This document shows, in pieces, positions 1 to 9,669 of a stretch of DNA of 64,000 nt (position 1 is its first letter; each line of letters starts with the position of its first letter). The stretch is from the NCBI GenBank assembly GCA_009617715.1, contig VTFK01000113.1:558001-622000 (forward strand). Direction: 5' to 3'. This DNA is from Plectrocnemia conspersa. Taxonomy: Eukaryota > Arthropoda > Insecta > Trichoptera > Polycentropodidae. The notes below the pieces were generated by a model. It ran no database searches, was not told the DNA's origin, and saw only the letters and a program-made list of their open reading frames with translations. The position numbers were made by a program, and so were the translations under genes.

Positions 1-1049
1 TTATAATTTTCTACGTCATGAATTATATTAATGTCTAAATTTCTGGTGCAATATAAATATAACAATATATAGTTTAATTAACTTTTATAGTTTCCAATTC
101 GACGCTCAGGAAGTTGAAGAATAATAAATGATAATAGAAAGTATTCATAGTTCAATGAGAAACTTCAGTTTATAATTAATATATTGTACAAATGTATTAA
201 TACGTATAGAACTTACATAATTAAATTATTATAAATGCTTAAGTGATGAGACTATATTAAGGTCTTATATTTAAGTTGAATTATAACTTATCAAGAATTT
301 AATCTTTTTAAAAGATCTAAAAGTTAATAATACAAGATATTTAGTGATTAAGTTAAAATGAATAATACAGTTAGTCCCTTACATTATTAACGAATACCAA
401 TATAACTTTTAGTAAATAATTAAAAGTATTATTTTATTAACAATAGATAATCGAAAATTTTATTATTAGCAATATTGTGTTAGAATTTATTATTAGAACT
501 CAAATTCGTTACACAAAAATTAATTAATAAAAAACCATTCGAATTGTAAATCTTCTGGTCTCTATGATTTTTTTTACAAGTAACTTATAGAATTTAAAAT
601 TTACGTATTACAATAATGTAACTTATGTTCCTTCATATGTACATATTATTTTTAATGTGAGCATTTAGTCTGTTTTGTAATTACATATTTTTAAGACGCT
701 CGTCTAAAAATTTTTGATGAACTTTATAGTTCCAAGAACATATGATTTTTTTTTAGAAAATATTTATTCAAGTGTCCTTCTTGAATTTTTATATAAACAT
801 TCAAGAAGGGAATGATTTTGTTAAATAATGCTTACTGACTGTGATTTCTAAATAGAGTATTCTTATTGTCAACATCTTTAAAAAAAATGACAAGTTGAGT
901 ATTGTTATTATTTGTAGACGCAGTGCTTTCATCCAAAGCTCTGAAATAAAACTTGAATGAATTATAAACTATTATTAAGGTTACAATCAGTAAATTTTAC
1001 TATGCATGACCAAGCTCAATTTTATTTAACATATAAGTAAAAAATAGTG
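1..1049. other. AT-rich non-coding DNA, nothing recognised
   Basis: Low-complexity AT-rich sequence without a long or family-like reading frame on either strand. If the Rab exon at 8850 belongs to a gene running in from the left, this is probably intron. Confidence 0.6.
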
Positions 1050-1120
1050 ATGTCTGTAACATCTTAGATTAGTAACTCTGAAGTTGCGGGTTTGAACCCC
1101 AGGAGCAGCAGACACAATTT
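1050..1120 (+). repeat. tRNA-like sequence, probable SINE head or tRNA relic
   Basis: A B-box-like block (gggtttgaacccc, about 1088-1100) follows a region that could form the rest of a tRNA-like fold. The ends can pair weakly (tgtctg with cagaca), and a run of ten T, a Pol III terminator-like tract, follows directly. The T-stem is imperfect and I cannot define a proper anticodon arm. I read it as a tRNA-derived relic rather than a working tRNA gene. Confidence 0.35.
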
Positions 1121-1680
1121 TTTTTTTAAAATGCGCTAATAATAAAATCAGCCCCAGCTATATATTTATTATAAATTATATTACACATATTAATTTATAA
1201 TTAATAATATGGATAACACCGATTCTCAGATTTTTCTGTCTTCATGATTTCGCTATGTCTGGTTGACTTACCTAATTATTAAATATTTATATTTCGAGCC
1301 TACTGCTTTGTTATTAAATTTTTAATTAAATTGGAACGACTGTTTCTGTCCACTATTTTTATTTTTAATTTTGCTAATTCTATTTTAAGACAAGGAAAAA
1401 ACCATGCTTAAATAAATAACTCATATTTAAAAATCTTTGTAAAATAAATACCAAGAATGCTTATGTAGCGATTTTAATATCCCGACTTTGCTTGCTAGTT
1501 AACATGTTTTTGTTAACTCAATTATATAATTCCTAGATAAAAAATGTGATTTATAATCTCATTTCAAGAAACGAAAACATGTGATTCTTACGTTTAGTAT
1601 CGGTAGAATTATTTTCGGTTTTCACAAAACAATTTCAACCCAGACAAAACCCTTCCCAGCTCAACACGTGGCTCATAAAA
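1121..1680. other. AT-rich non-coding DNA
   Basis: AT-rich sequence with no recognisable gene or repeat. The reading frame starting near 1581 runs into the GC-rich block downstream and resembles no family I know. Confidence 0.5.
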
Positions 1681-2030
1681 CTCAGCGGTGGAAACGCACC
1701 CCACGATTGCGCTGGTCGCGTCTGGGTTTGGCCGCCGCCGCCAGGGTGGCAGTTACCATGGTTGTCGGGCGGGGGCCGGTTGCACGCGATCGATTTTCCC
1801 GGATGTGCAGTCTGCTACGAATCTAGCTGCATCCGCGCAAGATGCGCCCCCCACCTGCAGAAATGTGCAGCACCTGAGGGCTGCGGCGACCCTGGCCGGC
1901 GCCAGTTGCGTCGGAGCGGCCGAGGAGGCTGAACAACCGGGCGCCCTAGGTCCTGGGGCGCCCTGCTGTTCGGCGTGGATCTCTACAGCCGCACAGGGTC
2001 GTCCACATGGAGCGATAGATTAGGGACTTA
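1681..2030. repeat. GC-rich block containing copy 1 of the CCCGG repeat family
   Basis: An abrupt GC-rich island in AT-rich DNA. Within it, 1779-1840 matches three other places (3337-3402, 3748-3862, 4614-4680) that share the same order of short blocks: a ttgca-cgattgatt-like start, tcccgg, a tgctacga-like centre, and a gctgcatc-acgca-like end. The rest of the block (CG-rich, many short palindromes) has no match I can see in the window. The overlapping frames of 81 and 111 codons resemble nothing I recognise, so I treat the block as repeat-derived and not coding. Confidence 0.5.
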
Positions 2031-3330
2031 GAATTTTAATCACTATAAACTTCGCTATTTAGACAATTAGGGCACTCCACTAACACTATAGCAGCAACAC
2101 CGCTGATGATATGTGAGTAAATTTTATTTTTATATGTAATACTATTTTTTTCACAAGAGGGTATTGTCATGTTTTACATTGATCACCTGTTATATATGTA
2201 TGTTAAAAATATTGAGAGAGACAGCGGAGAAGGGGGAGGGGTGGATTATAGGGGAGGAATGCGCCATTCACATTGATCCCTTTCATACATGTATTACTTA
2301 TAGTTCAATATTGTTAATTAATTATGTAAATCTATTTTAATTAATTAAATATAATATATGAGAAAGAATTTTTTAACCCTTTAGGTTTCATACTTATCGT
2401 TGATTTCTAATATATTAGTATCTCATACATAAAATCAGTTCTTTATAATTTTTGGATTTTAAAAGTACTAAAATGTATGAGAGAGACGGAGAGATTGTGG
2501 AATAGGTGAGAGAAGAGAAGGGGGTGGAAGGGAGGGGGTCTAGGGATGGGCCTTTCACATTGACCCCCTTCCCACTTTTAGTAAGAGAAAGGAGTGATGA
2601 GAGGCAAGGGTTGAAAGAGGGATGGGGAGGGGTAACTATTACATTTTATATTTATCTTTCATATTATTATGATGATCTAATTAATGTACGAAAAAATATT
2701 TTATTCTATTTAATTTAACAACAATTATAAAACGCGGTAGTAAAAGGGTTATTATGCTATTTAATTATTTATTCATATTAAAATTTATTTAAATGAAAGA
2801 GATGGAAAATGTGGCGCATTATTTTTATTAGTTGAAAATTTATATTTTACATTTTAATTATTACATGCAAAAAATTAGACGTGGCAGTTAAAGAATTAAT
2901 TTCGTATTTTGATAAGTATGCCTTTAAAATTGTCAAATGTATATAAAAATAATAAAAAAATACGCACGATATATCATAATAAATCTACTGTGGCATTGAA
3001 TGGGTTAAGTCTGAACGCTCAACAAAGGACGTGCGCAGAGGCGTAGAAGTAGCGCATAAAAGGGAAGAGTATGAAAAATAATTTTGTAATATGAAAATTG
3101 TTCCAAATTACCAAACTTTTCAAAAGTGCTTTATCACACTGTCCCTAATTATATAAAATTTAATTCATGACATAATTAAAAAAACATGTAATGCGAGCTG
3201 TAGGCTACATCGCCAGTGAATGCGAATTTTTTATGTATTAAAAATGCGATTTTCTTTGTCTCGATTATGTATGTATGTATGTTGGTATATTGCATTATGT
3301 CTGTCTGCGAAACATCCGGGATGAAAAGGG
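2031..3330. other. Non-coding DNA with purine-rich tracts and one TTAA/GGG element end
   Basis: Contains GA-rich stretches around 2210-2260 and 2480-2640 that repeat the same theme (gagagag, gggaggggtgg, cattgaccccttt), suggesting an old duplication of a few hundred bases. At 2990-3008 a block reads ggcattgaatgggttaa. Its reverse complement begins TTAA-CCCATTCAATGCC, like the end of a piggyBac-type non-autonomous element. No matching second end is convincing. Confidence 0.35.
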
Positions 3331-3336
3331 GTGGAG

Positions 3337-3402
3337 GTGCTTCGATTGATTTGCCCGGGACCGACAGTTGCTATGATACACGGCTGCTGCATCTACGCAT
3401 GC
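3337..3402 (+). repeat. CCCGG repeat family, copy 2
   Basis: Shares the block order cgattgattt-gcccggg-ttgctatgata-gctgcatctacgcatg with copies at 1779, 3748 and 4614. It lies about 120 bp upstream of the possible small membrane-protein exon. Confidence 0.5.
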
Positions 3403-3520
3403 CTTTTAAGCTGAGGCTGTATGTACCCGTTGCACCTGCGCATCGTCTGTTTAGTTGTTACCGGGCACCAGACGGACGATAACGACACACCCTAATTAAA
3501 ACACCCCATCTGCCCCAACC

Positions 3521-3654
3521 ATGGCCCGCATCAGGCGGAAAACCTTCGGCAACCGTGGTCTCTACATGAAGCAGTACATCTCCATGGTCTTGCTTCTCCT
3601 GCTGATCAAGTTGTTTTTTCACTTTTACAACGAGTTCAACCGGGACGTGCTGCT
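3521..3654 (+). CDS. Possible first coding exon, N-terminal membrane anchor
   Basis: I do not recognise this protein. An ATG in a very good animal start context (ccaaccATGG) opens 44 complete codons. These encode a basic N-terminus (MARIRRKTFGNRG), then a hydrophobic stretch (ISMVLLLLLIKLFF, about residues 20-33) and a polar tail ending in RDVLL. This looks like a type II signal anchor, as in Golgi glycosyltransferases. The frame would stop at 3656 (45 residues), but a perfect splice donor (GTAAGT, 3655-3660) overlaps the stop, so a spliced exon is equally possible. I cannot identify downstream exons. The local base composition is much less AT-rich than the surroundings, but the exon lies between repeat copies, which lowers confidence. 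Confidence 0.4.
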
Positions 3655-3747
3655 GTAAGTTTCTATTGTTTGAAATATTGCTACATATTTTCATGTAGAG
3701 TCCCGGGGTTATTTATGACCTGCGCACATCACCTCGGGTCGAGACAG

Positions 3748-3862
3748 GTGCATTGATTGATGGTCCCGGATGTTGGGTTGCCATGCAAGCCGGGTTGCAT
3801 CTACGCATGTCCTGGTGTAACGTGATTGCCCGGGATAGGTCACCACATAGTCCCGGGCGTCA
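3748..3862 (+). repeat. CCCGG repeat family, copy 3
   Basis: Longest of the four copies: gcattgattgatggtcccgg, then ttgccatgcaag, gggttgcatctacgcatgtc and a second gcccggga block. Confidence 0.5.
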
Positions 3863-3869
3863 GACAATT

Positions 3870-4560
3870 GCCATTGCATCCTAGCTTCTCGCGTTGAAAG
3901 GGTTGGAAACACTTAATCATTCTGATTTTTTTTTAACAAATCAAATTTTTTGAATATTATGGGTGTTTTTTAGTCTTTCTATTTTTGATCATTTTCATAA
4001 TCATCGTGTTGGAACTCTGCGCATCTTAAAACTTTCGCTGCCGCAAACAGATTCGCACTGGTACTCTCCATATACATGGACGCATTAGTGTTTTTGTTGT
4101 TTTACTAAGACGAGTAGAATAGAACAGACTGTAAGTAGACGTTATCATTTACACATATAAATGTTGTCATATATATAAAATTATCATTATTATATATTTA
4201 ACATATTTACTTTGAAACGTAAAATTTCGCCATTTAATATTTATATAAAAAACGTACGCATGCCACTTTTGACTCAATTGAGTCAAAAAAGTAAAAATCT
4301 GAAAAAAAGATTTTTATATATTTTATTGCATGAATTTTCGGTAAAGTCGTGGATATTAAAATTGTACGCACACAGCTATATATATATACATACATCATCT
4401 TAAAAACTGATTTAGACTAAAATTAATCTCAAAAATCCCGAACAAAATACCTAAAAAACACAAAATTGAAATCTCCAGAAATTTCCATCTCAAAATAGGC
4501 AACTGCGCATAATTTCACGCATGTTCAATATTGCACTGTCATCCCCGGGCGTTTCCCAGA
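3870..4560. other. AT-rich non-coding DNA
   Basis: No gene or clear repeat seen. AT-rich with short TA runs near 4380. Confidence 0.5.
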
Positions 4561-4613
4561 CCCTGCGTCCCGGGCATTTCCAGGCTGGGTTTATTTCTAG
4601 CTGCTGCAACGCA

Positions 4614-4770
4614 GTTGCATCGATTGATTTTCCAGGTATTTTCCGTTGCTACGATACCAGGTTGAAACTACGCATGTCATAAACCCCCACCACTTTCCTC
4701 TGATGCCCCCCACTACTGGATGCAATTGCGCCAGGCCCGGGATAGTTCATTAGTCTTTGATTGACCGTTG
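4614..4770 (+). repeat. CCCGG repeat family, copy 4
   Basis: Contains gttgcatcgattgatttt-ccagg, ttgctacgatacc, ggttgaaactacgcatgtc and a later cccgggata block, in the same order as the other copies. Confidence 0.5.
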
Positions 4771-5975
4771 CATAGATCACCTGGATCTCGAGCTCCTGTG
4801 ATAGTCCAGTAAGTCCTAATTAAATATTTCTTTTATATCTATGATTTTAAAATTATGATTACTGCATTAACATGAAAATGTGTAGTTTTTGCGAGCGCCG
4901 GTCAATAATAACTGAGTGAAGTCTTTGTTTGATATAACACAAACGCTCAATATCGATATTCTACTCCCTTTGTCTGCCGCTGGTATAGTAAATGGATTTA
5001 ATCCCAAATATATCCTTTTACTTAATCTTTTTTTAAATGTTCTGCTCGCGTACCGCCACTGACTTCTAATACTGCGCGTCTCAAATTTTATTGAGTTTTT
5101 GTAAAAAAAACAAATTATCAATAGAATGTTTTCTTCACGCGCCGCCACTGAGTTCTGATACCGCACGTGTCCAAGATTTCAATTTTCTGCGATTCTCTTT
5201 GTTTTGTTCGGGGTAAAAGCTCCGCTTGCAAAACGTCCTAAGACTCGCGCCCCCGACCTGTTGCACTTAGTGTCTGAGGGCGGTTCCGGCTCAGGGTTGA
5301 ACTGGGAGTGGGGGGTGCTCCGCAAACTTTTATGTGAATCAATTACTCATTTTCATTGTGCGCTTTCTCAAAAGAGTGAGCGACGATTGCAAATTTTTTT
5401 ACGCGTAAAAATTGATTACATATTTTGGCTCAATTTCGACAACGCCCATCACGCGCCACGCCTATGTCGCTAATATGGTAACATTTACATATGTAGTCAA
5501 ACTGCGAAAATCATACAAAAGCTACCGGTTGCCCATAGAGCGACATATATATTTATTTTTAAAAACATGTTTTACAACGTATGTCCGGTCGTCTGGCCTT
5601 CCCACACCCTTCATATTTTCTCTCCTACCTACTCCCGCCATCTACCCTCAACCCCCCTAAACCCCAGGTCTGACCCGCAAAGGGGGGGCAGTGCTCTCCC
5701 CAGGCGCCCTGCCCTGATTGTCTACCATTAGAGGCCAATTTGGCGTCTCTCGTACATGTATATAGTACTTCAACTTCTAATTATGATCTGATTTTCAACA
5801 TTATACATAATATACATTTTATTTTACCTCTAAAGTTATGGCTATTCGAGTTAGCCGTTTTTACATCTCACATGTTCTGCCAACAACCCGTGACGACCTC
5901 GTGGCTTATAAATCCAGAACCCTTGATAATGGCCATTGCGACCAATGAACCATATATACGTCGCAAGCAATATTT
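4771..5975. other. Non-coding DNA with a local duplication and GC-rich patches
   Basis: Two similar segments occur near 5045-5105 and 5140-5180 (cgc-gccgccactga-ttct-ata-cgc), suggesting a roughly 100-bp duplication. GC-rich patches lie at 5205-5310 and 5630-5720. None of the short frames resembles a known protein. Confidence 0.35.
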
Positions 5976-6720
5976 CACGCGTCATACATGCATGACGCAT
6001 GCATTCATTTACTAAGTACGCCGCATGCAGCAACGATGTATGCATCACGCAGCAATGGTGTGTTCCTCAGGCATCAAAGATTCATGCATTGTGCATAAAT
6101 GTTGCATGCCTCCTTCAGCATGGTGTATGCGTCATTTCAGCATGCAACATGCACATGCATGCTTTAGTTACAAATGCTGCATGCCTCATGTATCAATGGT
6201 GCATGCCTTAAGCATTGATGATGCATAACGCATGCCTCGAACATGCTTTATGCAGCAATTCTGTATGCCTTATCTATCAATTGTGTATACCTCAGGCATC
6301 GATGATGCATAATGCAAACCTCCTTCAGCAATGATGAGTGCTTGGGGCAGTAATGCTTTACAGCTGATGTAGCAATTATGCAAGCCTCGTGTATCAATTA
6401 TACATGCCTCGTGTTTCAATGATGCATGCGTCATATATGTATTACACATTTGTCATGTTTGTCTAAAGTATCATTGATGCATTCCTCGCATACATCATTG
6501 ATGCCTCATGTAGCAATGATGCATGCCTCATTTGGCAATTATACGTGCACCGTGCTCCAATGATGCATGCATCATTTATGCATTACATATTTGTCATGTT
6601 TTCTTCAAGTGTCATTGATGTATTTCTCGTGTAACAATAATGCTTATGTTAGGCTTTGATGATGCATAATGCAAACCTCCTGCAACAATGATGTATACTT
6701 CATGCAATAATGATGTATGT
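5976..6720. repeat. Diverged GCAT-rich repeats, left flank of the minisatellite
   Basis: Irregular, diverged copies of the same words that make up the core array (gcatgcctc, atgtatcaa, tgatgcat), with spacing no longer regular. Apparent reading frames here (residues MHHAAM-like) are by-products of the repeated words. Confidence 0.75.
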
Positions 6721-7248
6721 CTCATGTATCATTGATGCATGCCTCATGTATCATTGATGCATGCCTCATGTATCATTGATGCATGCCTCGTGTATCATTG
6801 ATGCATGCCTCATGTATCATTGATGCATGCCTCATGTATCATTGATGCATGCCTCATGTATCATTGATGCATGCCTCATGTATCATTGATGCATGCCTCA
6901 TGTATCATTGATGCATGCCTCATGTATCATTGATGCATGCCTCATGTATCATTGATGCATGCCTCATGTATCATTTAAGCATGCCTCATGTATCATTGAT
7001 GCATGCCTCATGTATCATTGATGCATGCCTCATGTATCATTGATGCATGTCTCATGTATCATTGATGCATGCCTCATGTATCATTGATGCATGCCTCATG
7101 TGTCATTGATGCATGCCTCATGTATCATTGATGCATGCCTCATGTATCATTGATGCATGCCTCATGTATCATTGATGCACGCCTCATGTATCATTGATGC
7201 ATGCCTCATGTATCATTGGTGCATGCCTCATGTATCATTGATGAATGC
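6721..7248 (+). repeat. 22-bp minisatellite, 24 tandem copies
   Basis: Unit ctcatgtatcattgatgc plus atgc, 22 bp, repeated 24 times from 6721 to 7248 in exact register with only scattered substitutions (for example ctcgtg at 6787, tttaagc near 6975, gcacgcc near 7180) and no insertions or deletions. Each unit holds the palindrome GCATGC next to ATGCAT. Because 22 is not a multiple of 3 the array cannot encode a repeated peptide in one frame. It sits in the presumed intron upstream of the Rab exon. Confidence 0.95.
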
Positions 7249-8345
7249 CTTAGGCAGATTATGCATATGCATGCGAACCTCTTGCATCAATGATGTATGC
7301 CTCATGTAGCAATGATGCATGCTTCATATGTCAATTATACGTGCCCCGTGCTCCAATAATGCATGACATAAACATGCATGCATCATTTATGCATTACATA
7401 TTTGTCATGTTTTCTTCAAGTATCATTGCTGCATTTCCCGTGTAACAATGATGCGTATATTAGGCATCATTGATGCATAATATAAATATTCTACAAAAAT
7501 TATGTATACCTTGTGTAATAATAAATGTAGTGTACGTCTCACGTGGCAATGGTGTGTGCTTCAGGGAGCAATTTAGTTTGTTTCATCGACATCAATGCGG
7601 TTTGCCATACGTAGCAATGATGTATGCCTTATGTGGAAATGATATATACCACAGGTATCGATGATGTGTAGTAACCCTCTCATTCGGCAAAGGTGTTTGG
7701 TTCAAGCTTGTTCCATACATCTATGATGCATGTCTTTTGCACGTGTCATGAATGCATATCACAGACATCAATGATGTTTGCTTTACGTAGCATTGATGTA
7801 TGCTTCATATGCCAACAATACATGCATCAGCTGCCAATGATGCATACCTCAAATGTCAATGATGCATGCCTCGGGCATCGACGATGCATATGCATGTCAT
7901 ATGCAGCAATTATGTATGTCTTGTGTATGCTTCAGGTATCGATATTGCATGCGTGAAACATTTTTCATGTTTTCATAAGGTATCATTGATGCTTTCCCTG
8001 TGTAACAATGATGCGGGAACGATGCATAATGCAAACTTCCTGGAGCAATGGTGTATATCTCTGGCATTAATGATGTATGCCTCATGTAGCAATGATGCAT
8101 GCCTCGTGTTACAATGATGCATGCGTCATTTACGCATTACATATTTATCATGTTTTTCTCAGATATCATTGTTGCAAAATGCGTGAATTAGCCATCGACG
8201 ATGCATAATCAACTTATTATGTATGTTTTAAGTATTGCTGACGTGTGCCTTAAACATACATATTTTTGTTCAGGTATCAATTATGCATTCCCCATGGAAC
8301 AATGATGCATACCTCAGGCATATATGACATAATGCATACATCTGT
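7249..8345. repeat. Diverged GCAT-rich repeats, right flank of the minisatellite
   Basis: Continuation of the diverged repeat zone, with words such as caatgatgcatgcctc and gcattacatatttgtcatgtttt recurring at irregular intervals. The longer block with catgcatcatttatgcattacatatttgtcatg occurs at about 6565, 7380 and (altered) 8120, so larger segments were also duplicated. Confidence 0.7.
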
Positions 8346-8849
8346 CCAACCATTATTGTTTATGTACATACATGTTATTACAGTTTTTTTTTTCTTTCCA
8401 CTCTGAATTAATGGGTGTTTAAATTATAATGACATATCGACGTATTTTCTGCCGTTTTCGTTGAACATTAGAAAATATACTCAAAGTACCCACCGCTTAT
8501 TAATAAAACACGTTTTTAGATTTTGCTGTCTCACTACCAAAACAAAAGCGTAAAGAGTCCACTTGTGCCAAATTTGTGAGCACCTTCAACATAAATGATT
8601 TTGTTTTGTTTTCTGTATGTGTCAAATAGGTTGAGGTAAATATATATTATACAATGATGCAAGCCTGTACCAACAATCATGTTTGCATCGAGCATGCATA
8701 CATTCATCATGCGAGTCTGTCATTTTAGTTGTAAGTTCACGAGCATGCCAATTTTGAATACTATTAACGTTAACCACCACTTTTAAAATATGCCATGTCA
8801 CATTGTTGTTATACATAGTCGAGCGTTGTTTTTCTTATTTTATGTGCAG
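8346..8849. other. Intron sequence before the Rab exon
   Basis: AT-rich, ending in the splice acceptor ttatgtgcag at 8840-8849. Confidence 0.6.
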
Positions 8850-9118
8850 GCAACAAGAGCGACAGCGGTTCGGACAGAGAGGTCCGCAAAGAAGAGGGGG
8901 AGCGTTTGGCTCGAGAGTACCGGGTGGCTTTTATGGAAACATCGGCGAAGACTGGCGTAAACGTGGAGGTGGCGTTCACTGCTATAGCCAGAGAACTCCG
9001 CGCACGCAGTTTGGGTGCTCCTGCTGCTGCAGGTACTGCCGTAGGTGAACGGTTTTGCGTTCGGGAATACGTTCGGGATCAAGCTCAACGAGCCACATGT
9101 CCACCTTGCAACACCTAA
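8850..9118 (+). CDS. Rab26: Rab26/Rab37-like small GTPase, last coding exon
   Basis: This is the C-terminal part of a Rab GTPase that recruits effectors to vesicle membranes; Rab26 is known for secretory granule and synaptic vesicle traffic. The exon begins after an AG acceptor, completing a split Gly codon, then reads NKSD (guanine-specificity motif NKxD), REV-RKEEGERLAREYRVAFME and ETSAKTG (the G5 motif), then the last helix VEVAFTAIARELRAR. The wording around ETSAKTG-NVE-AF-AIARELR is typical of Rab26/Rab37. The tail ends CPPCNT; its two Cys near the end are the likely prenylation sites, though this is not a classic CC or CXC end. GTP-binding motifs G1-G4 up to the NKxD must be on upstream exons, which I do not find in the window. 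The choice between Rab26 and Rab37 is not certain. Confidence 0.85.
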
Positions 9119-9669
9119 AACAAAACACTAATCCAAGCATGCAAACTAAAGAAAAAAAAGATGGTGTCGTCGCCGTTTTTGAAGCAAAAGTCACCAGAAT
9201 CAGGATTCCTCGCCGCAGAGAATACCGCTCCGCAAATCAAGAAATTATACGAAAAATCTTCCGCATTGTATACGCTTTAAACCAATTCGTTTTACTGCTC
9301 CAAATTGTGCTGCTAATGAGACTCGTTCTCCAAGTAAACTTCATTACCACCCGCCAAATGTATCAGGATTATATAAAAAACTTGACCCGCTACGAGTGGA
9401 ATTGCACTTGTGATAACGCAACCCATCTGTTCCGAACGCCATAAATCATACAATAGTCCGCAGCGCAATCTAACGACTCATTATCATCATGATTTTGCTT
9501 TCTGCATATTTTTTAGCACTTCTCTGTGGTCTGACCGATTCTATGATTATCAGGCGTCAGGCTTATCGTCACATCATGTGTACTATGTCATCTCAAGTCG
9601 TTAAGACGGTTATTCAAATAATCATCATCGCCAAAATCACTAGTTTCATCTACCAGATCATTCAATAAA
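9119..9669 (+). other. Probable 3' UTR of the Rab gene
   Basis: Follows the stop directly and is less AT-rich than the DNA beyond it. An AATAAA poly(A) signal candidate occurs at 9664-9669. A 129-codon frame here (from 9055, another frame of the exon) has no recognisable family and is probably chance. Confidence 0.5.

Noticed and set aside
1050..1120. Functional tRNA gene
   Set aside because: B box and T tract present, but the T-stem mispairs and no anticodon arm can be drawn.
2377..3004. Complete 628-bp piggyBac-type MITE between two TTAA sites
   Set aside because: Both borders read TTAA with CCC/GGG, but the termini beyond the first few bases do not match each other.
6721..7248. CRISPR array
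   Set aside because: Units are directly adjacent with no unique spacers, and this is an animal genome; it is a minisatellite.
5999..8117. Short Met/His/Cys-rich frames in the GCAT repeat zone
   Set aside because: Produced by the repeated words atgcatgcc; overlapping in several frames and without any family resemblance.
9055..9444. 129-codon frame overlapping the Rab exon end
   Set aside because: Different frame from the clear Rab coding exon, no recognisable domain; lies in the probable 3' UTR.
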